Notes: generated by a model not told the origin, from the letters alone. Shown: positions 24,260 through 33,800, numbered from the stretch's first letter. The stretch is 52,099 nucleotides of DNA from CAZRWD01 sp964603785 (GCA_964603785.1 CAZRWD010000014.1:1-52099), one strand, 5' to 3'. A program made the numbers and translations.

Positions 24260-26491
24260 TCAGCCTTCGGTTCCGGCCCTCCGGCCCGTCGCTCCGCGCT
24301 TACGCTTCCCGTCGGAATAGTAGTAGTAGTACCTGTAGGTGTAGTAGCCGTAGGAGGTGTACATCCTGAGCGGGTCGAAGCCGTTCAGGACGGCTCCCGC
24401 CAGGAAGGCCGAGGTCCGGGAGAGCTTCCCGAGGGTAGTCTGGACGACTCTCCGGCTGCCGAGCCTGGCGCCGACCACGAGGAGCGTGCCGTCGACCTCG
24501 GGGCTCAGGATGAGAGCATCGGTGACGACGGCCATGGGCGGGGTGTCGACCAGCACGGTGTCCCACCGGCCGCCCAGCTCGGCGAGCAGGTCCTTCATCC
24601 TCCTGCTTCCCAGGAGCTCCGACGGGTTGTGGGGGATGAAGCCGCACGGGATGACCTCCAGGTTCTCCACGGAGGTCCTGCGCAGGCACCTCTCGAGGGG
24701 GGCCTGCCCGGCGACCAGCTCGGAGAGCCCGGGCTCCCTGGCGACGCCGAAGAGGTTGTGTATCACGGGTCTCCGGAGATCTGCATCGACGAGGAGGCAT
24801 CTGCGGCCCGACTGGGCGAAGGCCGCGGCGAGGTTGGAGGAGGTCGTGGACTTCCCCTCGCGGGGTCCGGCGCTGGTGACAAGGATGGTCTTCAGGGGAG
24901 AGTCGGTCCTCGAGAAGCTCAGACTGGTCCTGAGATCCCTGTAGGCCTCGCTGATCGGATCCCTCGGGGAGTGGTGGGTGACCAGGGCGGTGGATACCGT
25001 CCCGGGCGCCGTCCGGGTGAAGAGGGTCTTCCTCATCTTGGGTATCACGCCGAGGATCGGGACACCCATGGCCTCCACCTGCTCCGGGCTGGAGATGCTC
25101 GTGTCGAGCTGCTCCCGCAGCAGCACGACCCCTATCCCCAGGCTCAGCCCCACGAGGAGGCCCATGATCAGGTTCTTCTGCCTGGAAGGCCTGATCTGCC
25201 CGCCCGGCAGCGCCGTGTCCACTATGGTGACGTTCCCGATCTGGCCGGCCTCGGCTATCCTTATCTCCTCGTATCTCGTCCGCAGGAGCAGGTACACGTT
25301 CTCGCTGACGGACCTGTTCCTCTCGAGCCTTGCGAGGACCATCTCCTCCGAGGGGAGGGTGGAGAGCTCGGACTCCACCAGGCGCGACTGGCCCGCGAGG
25401 ATAGACTCCCTGGTCCTCTCGGCCCTGAGCCCGGCCTCGACCTCGACCATCTGCCCGACGAGGCCCTGCACGGCCGCCGGCGGGTCGGACGGGAACGAGG
25501 CCGCTGCGACTCCCGCGAGGGCCGCTGACAGGGCGTCGGTCTTCGCCTCGATCTGCCTCTCGATGTCCTCCAGTGCGGGGTCTCCGACTTCGTAGCCGTC
25601 GGCCAGGAGCGAGGCGCGGGCGCTCTCCAGCATCCCTATCTCCGCGAGCAGCGTGTTCACGAGGGTGTTGTTGATCCCCGCCAGCTCTTCCGCCATGCCC
25701 GTTCGGTAGCCGTCGAGGATGGAGGAGAGATAGGCGCGCCTGGCCTCCATGGCACCGATCAGCGTGCGCGCCTCCGCCGCGGCCGTCATGAGGCTGGTGA
25801 GGCGCATCACGGTCTCGCGGGCCTCCGTGGTGAGGTCGATGAGCCCGTTCGCCTCCTTGAACCGTCTGAGCGAGTCCTCGTCCGATGCGAGCTGCTGCTC
25901 CATGGTGGCCAGCTGCTCCTCGAGGAAGACCCTGATCTCCCTGTTCTCCCCCCTGACCTCCTCCAGGTTCCTCCTGTAGTAGGTCTGCACGACGATGTTG
26001 GCCAGCACCGCGGACGCCTCGGGGGAAGGCCCGATGGCGGAGAGGATGAAGAAGTCCGTGTCCTTCATCACGCTGACCGAGATGCTGCCGGACACGAGGG
26101 AGACGAGGCTCGACCTCAGCACCGGCGGGGCCGGCGGATAGCCGTTGTAGAGAAGCGTGGTGATGCTGTCGGAGTCGGGCGAGCGCAGGATGGAGTCGGC
26201 GACCGCCTCGGCCATGCTGCGGCTCCTGATTATCTGGATCTGGTTGTTCTTGGCCGAGTCTATCTCGAACCAGAGCACCCCGGGGAAGTCGAACGCCTGG
26301 GACATCGAGCTCGAGAAGTCGTAGATGAACGTCGCGCCCGACTGGTAGACGGGCTGCGTCCTGACCGTTATCAGGATGCTCACAAGGAGCGATACGACCA
26401 CGAACCCGAGGATGATCCACCTGCCCTGCCTCAGGAGCCAGACGTACTCGCCTATGTTCAGAGTCTCGCGGTGCTCCTCGGGCTGTGTCAT
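24260..26491 (-). CDS. wzc: Wzc-type polysaccharide co-polymerase / BY-kinase
   Basis: 743 aa inner-membrane tyrosine autokinase for exopolysaccharide chain-length control. A Wzz domain lies between two membrane helices (about 25-43 and 440-458) with coiled coil in the periplasmic part. The cytoplasmic kinase follows: Walker A AGPREGKST (541-549), Walker A' LLVDADLRRP (567-576), Walker B TVLVDTPP (645-652). The C-terminus has ten tyrosines within residues 711-725, the autophosphorylation tail. I start at ATG 26491 because it overlaps the SLBB gene stop as ATGA. It is the last gene of the long rnf-sel-ugd unit. A short GGGGT-TCG-ACCCC stem follows at 24243-24255. Confidence 0.93.
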   Translation of the reverse strand: MTQPEEHRETLNIGEYVWLLRQGRWIILGFVVVSLLVSILITVRTQPVYQSGATFIYDFSSSMSQAFDFPGVLWFEIDSAKNNQIQIIRSRSMAEAVADSILRSPDSDSITTLLYNGYPPAPPVLRSSLVSLVSGSISVSVMKDTDFFILSAIGPSPEASAVLANIVVQTYYRRNLEEVRGENREIRVFLEEQLATMEQQLASDEDSLRRFKEANGLIDLTTEARETVMRLTSLMTAAAEARTLIGAMEARRAYLSSILDGYRTGMAEELAGINNTLVNTLLAEIGMLESARASLLADGYEVGDPALEDIERQIEAKTDALSAALAGVAAASFPSDPPAAVQGLVGQMVEVEAGLRAERTRESILAGQSRLVESELSTLPSEEMVLARLERNRSVSENVYLLLRTRYEEIRIAEAGQIGNVTIVDTALPGGQIRPSRQKNLIMGLLVGLSLGIGVVLLREQLDTSISSPEQVEAMGVPILGVIPKMRKTLFTRTAPGTVSTALVTHHSPRDPISEAYRDLRTSLSFSRTDSPLKTILVTSAGPREGKSTTSSNLAAAFAQSGRRCLLVDADLRRPVIHNLFGVAREPGLSELVAGQAPLERCLRRTSVENLEVIPCGFIPHNPSELLGSRRMKDLLAELGGRWDTVLVDTPPMAVVTDALILSPEVDGTLLVVGARLGSRRVVQTTLGKLSRTSAFLAGAVLNGFDPLRMYTSYGYYTYRYYYYYSDGKRKRGATGRRAGTEG

Positions 26492-26916
26492 CTCTCGGTC
26501 ATTATCCAGACCAGGTTGACCGCCACGATTATCTTGTAGGCCACGTCGAGGGCCTCCTTCCACCAGTCGGAGGTGGACCTTCGGACATGCACCGTGATCC
26601 CGGGCTCGAGAACCGGCGGCGGAGGGCCGTCTCCGTCGAGGAACGAGGCCAGGTCGAACTCGGACTCGCCCAGGGAGCCTGCCAGCCGGACCCTGCCCAT
26701 GTCGGCATCGCCGGTGGGTCCGCCGGCGGCCGAGATCGCCGTGACGAGGTCGGAGCCGACCGGGACCTGGACCGTGCCCGGGTTCACCACCTCGCCCCAG
26801 ACATGGACGTTGATCAGCACCTCGCCGGTCTCCACGCCGGGCACCACGTAGCCCTCCAGGCCGGAGGCATGCACGGTGAAGACCGCCAGTAGGACGGCGG
26901 GCACGGCCCTTCTCAC
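26488..26916 (-). CDS. Minimal SLBB-domain protein with C-terminal membrane helix
   Basis: 142 aa. Signal peptide (MRRAVPAVLLAVFTVHASG), a single SLBB-like domain (INVHVWGEVVNPGTVQVPVGSDLVTAISAAGG), then a hydrophobic helix near the C-terminus (ALDVAYKIIVAVNLVWIM). The usual Wza exporter has a Poly_export domain plus two or more SLBB domains and is outer-membrane. Here only one SLBB unit remains, with what looks like an inner-membrane anchor. The position between ugd and wzc, overlapping wzc by ATGA, says it serves polysaccharide export, perhaps as a periplasmic adaptor. GTG start preceded by GAGGAA. Confidence 0.75.
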   Translation of the reverse strand: MRRAVPAVLLAVFTVHASGLEGYVVPGVETGEVLINVHVWGEVVNPGTVQVPVGSDLVTAISAAGGPTGDADMGRVRLAGSLGESEFDLASFLDGDGPPPPVLEPGITVHVRRSTSDWWKEALDVAYKIIVAVNLVWIMTER

Positions 26917-26926
26917 AGCCGGTTCC

Positions 26927-28228
26927 TCATCGCGTTCCTATCCCCTGGTAGGTGAAGCCCAGCTTCCTGAGCTTCGCGGGGTTCCAGATGTTCCTGCCGT
27001 CGAAGACGACCTTGCGGCGCATCAGCCCGCCCATCCGCTCGAAGTCGGGCTCCCTGAACTCGGACCACTCGGTGGCGACGAGAAGGCCGTCGGCCCCGCC
27101 GAGCGTGTCGTAGGCCGATCTGCAGTACTTCACCGAGTCACCGAAGACCTTCTCTGCGTTCCTCATGGCCTGGGGATCGTACACCGCCACGGAGGCCCCC
27201 CTCTCCAGCAGGCCCTTCACCATCTCGATGGCCGGCGCCTCCCTCATATCGTCCGTGTTCGGCTTGAAGGCAAGCCCCCAGACCGCCAGGACCAGCCCCT
27301 CCAGGGAGGTGCCGTAGAAGGCGTCGACCTTGCCGAGCAGGACCTTCTTCTGGTCCTCGTTGACCTCGTATGCGGCCTCCAGGCTCCGCAGCCTGTACCC
27401 CTGCTCCCTCGCCGTGGCCATCAGCGCGCGGACGTCCTTGGGGAAGCAGGACCCGCCGAATCCCACCCCGGGGAACAGGAAGCTCGGGCCGATCCTGTGG
27501 TCGGAGCCCACGCCGAGCCTTACCTGGTTGACGTCGGCGTTCATGATGTCGCAGAGGTTGGCTATCTCGTTCATGAACGATATGCGCGAGGCGAGAAGGC
27601 TGTTGGCCACGTACTTGGTCATCTCGGCGCTGCGGTTGTCCATGACCAGTATCGGGTTGTTCGTGCGCACGAACGGCGAGTAGATCTCGCGCATGATGTC
27701 GGCCGCCTCGTCGTCCTCCACGCCGACGACCACCCTGTCGGGCTTCATGAAGTCGTCGATGGCGGTCCCCTCCTTGAGGAACTCCGGATTGCTCACGACG
27801 CTGAACCGGATGCCGGTGTGCCTGGAGATCTCGGCCCTGACGAGATCTGCCGTACCCACGGGGACCGTGCTCTTGTTGACGACGACCTTGGGCTCGTTCA
27901 TCACCCTGCCGATCTCGCGGGCGACATCGAGGACGTGCTTCAGGTCGGCCGAGCCGTCCTCGTCGGGAGGGGTGCCGACGGCGATGAAGATGATCCTGCT
28001 GCGGACTATGGCGTCGGAGATGTCGGTGTCGAACGAGAGGCGTCCCTCCGCGACGTTCCTCGCCACCATCTCCTCGAGGCCCGGCTCGTATATGGGGATG
28101 ACGCCGTTCCTGAGCATCTCGATCTTCTTCTCGTCCTTGTCCACCGAGACGACGTCGTTTCCCATCTCCGAGAGGCATGTCGCCGCCACCAGGCCGACAT
28201 ACCCGCTACCCACCACTGCAATGCGCAT
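26927..28228 (-). CDS. ugd: UDP-glucose 6-dehydrogenase
   Basis: 433 aa. Oxidises UDP-glucose to UDP-glucuronate with two NAD+. N-terminal Rossmann motif VVGSGYVGLVAATCLSE, NKSTVPVGTAD, SNPEFLKEGTAIDDFM, the catalytic cysteine in GFGGSCFPKDV, and the C-terminal GLAFKPNTDDMREAPA. The ATG at 28228 follows GGAGG. It lies 30 bases after selB and 10 bases before the SLBB gene, so it probably supplies uronic acid for the polymer exported by the next genes. Confidence 0.96.
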   Translation of the reverse strand: MRIAVVGSGYVGLVAATCLSEMGNDVVSVDKDEKKIEMLRNGVIPIYEPGLEEMVARNVAEGRLSFDTDISDAIVRSRIIFIAVGTPPDEDGSADLKHVLDVAREIGRVMNEPKVVVNKSTVPVGTADLVRAEISRHTGIRFSVVSNPEFLKEGTAIDDFMKPDRVVVGVEDDEAADIMREIYSPFVRTNNPILVMDNRSAEMTKYVANSLLASRISFMNEIANLCDIMNADVNQVRLGVGSDHRIGPSFLFPGVGFGGSCFPKDVRALMATAREQGYRLRSLEAAYEVNEDQKKVLLGKVDAFYGTSLEGLVLAVWGLAFKPNTDDMREAPAIEMVKGLLERGASVAVYDPQAMRNAEKVFGDSVKYCRSAYDTLGGADGLLVATEWSEFREPDFERMGGLMRRKVVFDGRNIWNPAKLRKLGFTYQGIGTR

Positions 28229-28258
28229 CGTTCCTCCAGTTGTGTTGCACGGGCGGCC

Positions 28259-30136
28259 TCACTCCCGGACGGCCGCAGTCCTCAGTTCGCCGGATCGGAT
28301 CGTCAGCCCGAGCGCATCCAGGAGACCCGCCCAGAGGACGGCCGTCCTCCTCGGCACCCCGAGCGCCTCGCGGAGCTCGCCGAGCCTGAACTCCGAACTC
28401 CCGAAGGTCCCGCCCAGCACCTTCCAGGCTCTCTCGGCGACGGAACGCACTGTGATCAGCCCCTTCTCGAGCTCCAGCACCATTCCGCGCTCGAGGAGGG
28501 CCTCCATCATCGCCTGGTCGCGCCCCCCGGTCTCCAGACCGGCGAAGCCGGCCTCCTCGATCTCCTCCAGAACCTTGCGGACCGCTTCCGCGAGGTTCTC
28601 CGGTATCTCCCCGGTGAAGGCCGCCGAGACGAGCCTGTCATCCACCCTCCGCACCCGCTCCTGATCCGCCAGGCTTCCCACCAGCCCCTTCACGAACCAC
28701 TGCGGGTAGCCCGGGAAGAGCCTGCCCACATGCCCCGAAGGCATGCCCGGGCTGAGGGGCTTCTCGGCGTGCCAGGAGTCGAGGGCGGCTGCCAGCCGCT
28801 CCCCTGCCTCCTCGAAGGCGCTCTCGAGGACCACCCTCTCCCCGGAGCCGTCACGGAGGCGCCGGGCAAGGCCCTCATCCGACAGGAACCCGAGCGCCTG
28901 GAGTATCTCCTGCTCGCTCTTGCCCATCTCCCTCGACATCTCGCCCGGGGAGACGCCTGCGAGGGACCTCTCCTTCAGGTGCGACAGGATGACCCCCGCG
29001 ATGTCCCCCTCGGCGAGCATTCCGATCCGCCTGAGCCTGTCCTCGCGGTTCCGCTGCCGGACCTTGGCGGTCCCCGACTCGAGCACGACGCCTCCGCCTA
29101 TCGTCGTGACGGGCGAGAAGCGTCGGATGACGAAGCGGTCCCCCGGAAGAGCCACGACCGGCTCCTCGAGCTGGAAGTGGACGAAGCCGGAGGATCCGGG
29201 CGGCATGTCCGCGCCGTCCATCGGGACGGCCCTTGCCATGACCTCCGCGGTTCCGCAGTGGAATCTGACCCGCTGCCTGGTCTCCAGCCCGCCCGCGGGA
29301 AGGAGCGAGCACTCGGCATCGAGGGCGGGAACCGTCTGGAGCCAGCCCGGGGTGGCGAGGCAGCTCCCCCTCCTGGCGTCCTCCCTCTCCAGTCCGACGA
29401 GGTTCAATGCGACCCGGTCGCCTGGAGTTCCCGCACCCTTCATCCTGCCCTCGTTCACGCGCAGCTCGCGGACCCGGTGGACCCGCCCGCCGGGGAGGAG
29501 CTCGACGCTGTCACCGGTGCTCACGCTCCCCGAGAGAACCGTGCCGCAGACCACGGTCCCGTGGCCCTGCAGGGTGAAGACGCGGTCGATCGCCAGCCTG
29601 AAGCGCTCCCCGGCGCTGTCGTGGGTGATCGTTCCAGCCATGTCCACGAGGGCCGACCGGAGTTCCTCCATGCCCTCCCCCGTGACGGACGAGACCCTGA
29701 ACGTGCCGGCGCTCTCGAGGGGCCGGCCGGCAAGGAGGTCCTCCACCTCGGCCTCGGCTACATCCTGGATGTCCGGTTCGGCGATGTCGCACTTGGTGAG
29801 CGCGACGAGCCCCCTGCTCACCCCGAGTATCTGGAGGATGTCCAGGTGCTCGCGCGTCTGCTGCATCACGCCCTCGTCCGCGGCGACCACCAGGAGGAAG
29901 AAGTCGATCGTCGCCACGCCCGCCACCATCTGGCGCACGAACCTCTCGTGTCCGGGGACGTCGATGAAGCCGAGGACCCCGCCTCCGGGAAGTGGGAGGA
30001 AGACGTACCCGAGCTCGATGGTGATGCCCCTGAGCTTCTCCTCCTTGAGCCTGTCCGGGTCGACCCCGGTCAGCCACCGCATGAGCGAGCTCTTGCCGTG
30101 GTCGACATGCCCCGCCGTCCCGGCTACTACGCCCAT
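28259..30136 (-). CDS. selB: Selenocysteine-specific elongation factor SelB
   Basis: 625 aa. GTPase that brings Sec-tRNA(Sec) to the ribosome at UGA codons by also binding the SECIS hairpin. G1 AGHVDHGKSS (8-17), G3 DVPGH (59-63), G4 TKCD (114-117), EF-Tu-like domains 2 and 3, and a C-terminal half of winged-helix repeats (about 400-625) that bind SECIS RNA. The ATG at 30136 overlaps the selA stop by 10 bases. Its presence shows that the organism decodes UGA as selenocysteine somewhere. Confidence 0.96.
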   Translation of the reverse strand: MGVVAGTAGHVDHGKSSLMRWLTGVDPDRLKEEKLRGITIELGYVFLPLPGGGVLGFIDVPGHERFVRQMVAGVATIDFFLLVVAADEGVMQQTREHLDILQILGVSRGLVALTKCDIAEPDIQDVAEAEVEDLLAGRPLESAGTFRVSSVTGEGMEELRSALVDMAGTITHDSAGERFRLAIDRVFTLQGHGTVVCGTVLSGSVSTGDSVELLPGGRVHRVRELRVNEGRMKGAGTPGDRVALNLVGLEREDARRGSCLATPGWLQTVPALDAECSLLPAGGLETRQRVRFHCGTAEVMARAVPMDGADMPPGSSGFVHFQLEEPVVALPGDRFVIRRFSPVTTIGGGVVLESGTAKVRQRNREDRLRRIGMLAEGDIAGVILSHLKERSLAGVSPGEMSREMGKSEQEILQALGFLSDEGLARRLRDGSGERVVLESAFEEAGERLAAALDSWHAEKPLSPGMPSGHVGRLFPGYPQWFVKGLVGSLADQERVRRVDDRLVSAAFTGEIPENLAEAVRKVLEEIEEAGFAGLETGGRDQAMMEALLERGMVLELEKGLITVRSVAERAWKVLGGTFGSSEFRLGELREALGVPRRTAVLWAGLLDALGLTIRSGELRTAAVRE

Positions 30137-31509
30137 AGCTCCGACATGGCCCTGCCGAGCATCTCGGAGAGAAGCGGTATCTCCTCCGGGAAGACGGTTC
30201 TCAGGTCGAGATGCAGCCTCGAGTTGTCGAGCCGCGCGGCCACCGCCGGCGTGCGCCTTCGCAGGAGGGCCGCGAGTGCGCCGCCGTCGGGAGAATCGAT
30301 GACGACACCCCACGAGGGGATGGCCGAATCCGGCAGCGCCCCGCTGCCGACATAGCTGTCCATCCGCTCGACGGTCGCCGTGCAGCCCGGAGGTGGAGAG
30401 AGCATCCCCGCGAGCCCGGCGGCCCTGGCCTGGAGGGTGTCGAGCTGCATCGAGAGCATGGAGTAGACGGGGTGGTGCTCCATGATGTACTCGGGCGATT
30501 CCAGGAAGAGCTTGAGAGTGGCCTCCAGTGCGCTGAGGGTCAGCTTGCAGACCCGCAGGGCCCTTGCCAGGGGGTGCTTCCTGATCTTCGAGACATGCTC
30601 GATCGAGCCGGCGATTATGCCGCACTGCGGGCCGCCTATCAGCTTGTCGCCCGAGCTGGTGACGACGGAGGCCCCCTTCCTGATGCTGTCGGGGACCGTG
30701 GGCTCCGAGGGCAGCCCGAAGAGCGAGAGGTCGACGAGGGAACCCGCTCCGAGATCGTCGATTACGCAGAGCCCGTGCTCCCTGCCGAGGGCGACCAGGT
30801 CCTCGAGCGGCACCTCCGACGAGAAGCCGCGTATCCTGTAGTTCGACGGGTGCACCCTGAGCAGGACGGCCGTCTGCGGGGTGATGGCCCCGCGGTAGTC
30901 CTTCAGGTGGGTCCTGTTCGTGCAGCCGACCTCGCACATCACGGCCCCGCTCTGGCGCATGACCTCGGGTATGCGGAAGGAGCCGCCGATCTCGACGAGC
31001 TGCCCCCTGGAGACGACGACCTCCCTTCCCGCCGCCAGTGCGGCCAGCGAGATGAGCGTCGCTCCCGCGTTGTTGTTGACGACGGTGGCCGCCTCGGCAC
31101 CCGTGAGCTCCCTGATCAGATCCTCCACGTGGGCGTCCCTGTCGCCTCTCGCTCCCGCATCCCAGTCCCACTGGAGGCTGCAGAATCCCTTCGAGGCGGA
31201 GGCCAGGGCATCGATGGCCGCCTTCGGCAGCGCAGCCCTTCCGAACGCTGTGTGCAGGACTATGCCGGTGGCGTTGATCACCTGCGAGAGCCCGGTTCCC
31301 ATGGAGGCTTCGAGTTCGGCCTCGACCTCGGCGACTATGTCGGAGGGCATTGCGCCGCCTGCGATCAGGCTCTTCCGGACCTTCTCGAGCACAGCCCTGG
31401 CCGCCCGTCTGGAGAGGGCGTGCGGGGCGCCGGGCATGCGACTCCCGAGCTCGGACAGGATGTCATGGATCGAGGGAAGGTCCCTCAGCGCCCCGCCTTC
31501 GGTGGTCAT
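30127..31509 (-). CDS. selA: L-seryl-tRNA(Sec) selenium transferase SelA
   Basis: 460 aa. PLP enzyme that converts Ser-tRNA(Sec) to Sec-tRNA(Sec) with selenophosphate. N-terminal tRNA-binding domain (LPSIHDILSELG), INATGIVLHTAFGRA, VNNNAGATLI, and the PLP lysine 289 in SSGDKLIGGPQCG. The ATG overlaps the rnfB stop (ATGA), so selA is translationally coupled to an Rnf gene. selD and the tRNA-Sec gene are not in the window. Confidence 0.97.
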   Translation of the reverse strand: MTTEGGALRDLPSIHDILSELGSRMPGAPHALSRRAARAVLEKVRKSLIAGGAMPSDIVAEVEAELEASMGTGLSQVINATGIVLHTAFGRAALPKAAIDALASASKGFCSLQWDWDAGARGDRDAHVEDLIRELTGAEAATVVNNNAGATLISLAALAAGREVVVSRGQLVEIGGSFRIPEVMRQSGAVMCEVGCTNRTHLKDYRGAITPQTAVLLRVHPSNYRIRGFSSEVPLEDLVALGREHGLCVIDDLGAGSLVDLSLFGLPSEPTVPDSIRKGASVVTSSGDKLIGGPQCGIIAGSIEHVSKIRKHPLARALRVCKLTLSALEATLKLFLESPEYIMEHHPVYSMLSMQLDTLQARAAGLAGMLSPPPGCTATVERMDSYVGSGALPDSAIPSWGVVIDSPDGGALAALLRRRTPAVAARLDNSRLHLDLRTVFPEEIPLLSEMLGRAMSELWA

Positions 31510-32555
31510 GCCCCATCCTTCGCGTAGGAGAGGGCTCCGAGCATGCGTATGGACTTCTTCGGGCACTTCGGGGCGCACAGCCCGCATCCGATGCACTTCG
31601 AGGAGTCGACCGCGTGCTTCTGCTTCGGCTCGCCGGAGATCGCGTTCACCGGGCAGGTCTTCGCGCAGATGGTGCACCCTATGCAGCTCTCGTCGATGTA
31701 GGCCTTCGGCCTGGCGGGTGCGCGGTCGACTATGGCGCCCGTCGGGCAGACGGTCGCGCAGAGGCCGCAGTTGACGCACTTCGCCGGGTCGATGGAGGCC
31801 AGGCTGTCGGAGACGGTGATGGCGGACACGGGACAGACCTTCTCGCACTTGCCGCAGGCTATGCATGCGACGGCGCAGCCCTTCCTCGCGACCGCCCCCC
31901 TGTCCCTGTTGCTGCAGGCGACCACCACCTGGCGGTTCTCGGGCCAGAGGACGATGAGCTTCCTCGGGCAGGCCTTCACGCACTTCCCGCAGCCCGTGCA
32001 CTTCGAGGGGTCCACCACCGGAACGCCGTTCTCTCCGGTCTTCATGGCCCCGAAGGGACATGCGGCGATGCAGTCGCCGAAGCCCAGGCAGCCGAACCTG
32101 CAGAGCTTGTCCCCGCCCATGAGCATGTTCAGGGCCGTGCATGTGCGCGGTCCGTCGTAGGCGAAAGCGGTCACGGCGGAATGCCCGCCGTTGCATCTGA
32201 TCACCGCGATGTTCCTGACAGAATCGGAGACCTCGACTCCCATCGCGGAGGCCAGTGCGGAGACCATGGCCGCGTTGGCTGCCACGCAGGCGGACGGCTG
32301 CGCCTCGCCGGCGGCGAGAGAGGCGGCGAAGCCGCTGCAGCCCGGGAACCCGCATCCTCCGCAGTTCGCTCCCGGCAGGAGCGTCTCGATCTTCTCGACG
32401 AGCGGGTCCTTCTTGACCGCGAACTTCCTTGCCGCGATCGCCAGGCCTATTCCCAGGAACAGGCCCGTGGCGCCGAGGACGACGGCCGGCCAGGCGACGG
32501 CCGCGGCGGCGGATGGCTGCGAGAGCGCCGAAGCCAGGAGGATTGCGGGATGCAT
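31506..32555 (-). CDS. rnfB: Rnf complex subunit RnfB, extended polyferredoxin form
   Basis: 349 aa. Membrane-anchored electron-entry subunit taking electrons from reduced ferredoxin. N-terminal membrane helix (about 20-42), the Fes-domain cluster ANCGGCGFPGC (Cys65, 68, 73) with Cys90, an RCNGG segment, then six CxxCxxCxxxCP-type motifs (for example CTGCGKCVKACP, CVNCGLCATVCP, CIGCGLCAPKCP). That is a longer ferredoxin tail than the short proteobacterial form, as in some anaerobes. One base separates it from rnfA. Confidence 0.95.
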   Translation of the reverse strand: MHPAILLASALSQPSAAAAVAWPAVVLGATGLFLGIGLAIAARKFAVKKDPLVEKIETLLPGANCGGCGFPGCSGFAASLAAGEAQPSACVAANAAMVSALASAMGVEVSDSVRNIAVIRCNGGHSAVTAFAYDGPRTCTALNMLMGGDKLCRFGCLGFGDCIAACPFGAMKTGENGVPVVDPSKCTGCGKCVKACPRKLIVLWPENRQVVVACSNRDRGAVARKGCAVACIACGKCEKVCPVSAITVSDSLASIDPAKCVNCGLCATVCPTGAIVDRAPARPKAYIDESCIGCTICAKTCPVNAISGEPKQKHAVDSSKCIGCGLCAPKCPKKSIRMLGALSYAKDGA

Positions 32556-32556
32556 G

Positions 32557-33195
32557 CTACACCCCCAGCCCGGCGAAGCCGAAGAAGGCGATGGACATTA
32601 TCCCCGCGAGGATGAACGTGATGGGCTTGCCCCTCATCGCGTCGGGGACGTCGGACAGCTCGAGCCTCTCGCGGAGGCCGGCCATGATCACGAGGGCCAG
32701 GGAGAAGCCGAGGGCCCCCGCGACGGCGTTCACTATCCCCTCGATGAGGTTGTAGCCGGAGTTCCTGTTGATGAGCGCGATCCCCAGCACGGCGCAGTTG
32801 GTCGTGATGAGCGGCAGGTAGATCCCAAGCGCCCGGTAGAGGGCCGGGCTGTACTTCAGGAGTATCATCTCCACCAGCTGCACGAGAGCGGCGATTATCA
32901 GGATGAAGACGATCGTGCTCAGGTACTCCAGGCCCAGAGGCACCAGGACCATGTGGAAGAGGAAGTAGCACCCGGTCGCCGCCATGGCCATGACGAACAG
33001 GACAGCGGCGCCCATCCCCAGGGCGGAGTCGAGCTGCTTCGAGACCCCCAGGAAGGGGCAGATCCCCAGGAACTTGTACAGGACGATGTTGTAGATCAGG
33101 ATCCCGCCGATGACGAGACCCATGATCTCGCCGAAGCTGGTGGATCCCGACGACGGAGCGGCGACGGCAGCGAGGGCCAAGGCCGCACTGTTCAC
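32557..33195 (-). CDS. rnfA: Rnf complex subunit RnfA
   Basis: 212 aa. Six-helix membrane subunit, homologous to NqrE. The conserved LGICPFLGVS (Cys46) and TTNCAVLG (Cys134) carry the two cysteines that, with the matching pair in RnfE, hold a membrane-embedded [2Fe-2S] cluster in known Rnf/Nqr structures. An N-terminal extension of about 20 residues precedes the first helix. GTG start overlapping the rnfE stop (GTGA). Confidence 0.95.
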   Translation of the reverse strand: MNSAALALAAVAAPSSGSTSFGEIMGLVIGGILIYNIVLYKFLGICPFLGVSKQLDSALGMGAAVLFVMAMAATGCYFLFHMVLVPLGLEYLSTIVFILIIAALVQLVEMILLKYSPALYRALGIYLPLITTNCAVLGIALINRNSGYNLIEGIVNAVAGALGFSLALVIMAGLRERLELSDVPDAMRGKPITFILAGIMSIAFFGFAGLGV

Positions 33196-33800
33196 GCCGC
33201 ACCTCCCTTCCTGCGGTCGATGACGTTGAAGGTGGCCAGGATGAAGCCCATGAGCACGAACGCTCCGGGAGGCAGGATGGCCAGCAGCACCGGCTGCGCA
33301 TGGAACCTCTCGCCGAGGATGTCCATGCCCAGCCACGTGCCGTTGCCGAGGAGCTCGCGGAAGCTCGACATGATGACCATGGCCAGCATGAAGCCCAGCC
33401 CCATCCCGATGCCGTCGAACACGGAGCTCAGGGGGGAGTTCTTGTTGGCGAACGCCTCGGCGCGGCCGAGGATGATGCAGTTCACCACGATGAGGGGGAT
33501 GAAGACCCCGAGGCTCCGGTGGAGGGCGGGGAACCAGGCCGCCATGGACATGTCGGTTATGGTGACGAAGGTGGCGATGATAACGATGTAGCAGGGGATC
33601 CTCACCTTGTCAGGAATGACCCTCCTGAGCAGGGAGATCATGAAGTTGGAGCAGACCAGCACGAAGGTCGCGGCGGCGCCCATGCCTATGCCGTTCTCCA
33701 CGGAGGTGCTGACCGCCAGGAAGGGGCACATGCCCAGGGTGATCCTGAAGATCGGGTTCTCGCGGTAGATGCCGTTCGTCAGGTCCTTCCACAGGCTCAC
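33192..33800 (-). CDS. rnfE: Rnf complex subunit RnfE
   Basis: 202 aa. Six-helix membrane subunit paralogous to RnfA (NqrD homologue). Starts WKDLTNGIYRENPIF and has LGMCPFLAVS (Cys25) and IVVNCIILGRAEAFA (Cys108), the partner cysteines for the shared [2Fe-2S] cluster. GTG start overlapping the rnfG stop (GTGA). The order C-D-G-E-A-B is the one found in clostridial Rnf operons. Confidence 0.95.
   Translation of the reverse strand: MSLWKDLTNGIYRENPIFRITLGMCPFLAVSTSVENGIGMGAAATFVLVCSNFMISLLRRVIPDKVRIPCYIVIIATFVTITDMSMAAWFPALHRSLGVFIPLIVVNCIILGRAEAFANKNSPLSSVFDGIGMGLGFMLAMVIMSSFRELLGNGTWLGMDILGERFHAQPVLLAILPPGAFVLMGFILATFNVIDRRKGGAA

Noticed and set aside
26876..30355. Very long open frame on the plus strand opposite ugd, selB and selA
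   Set aside because: Its translation is rich in Arg, Gly, Pro, His and Glu with no domain, and it lies antisense to well-recognised genes. It is a codon-bias shadow of GC-rich DNA.
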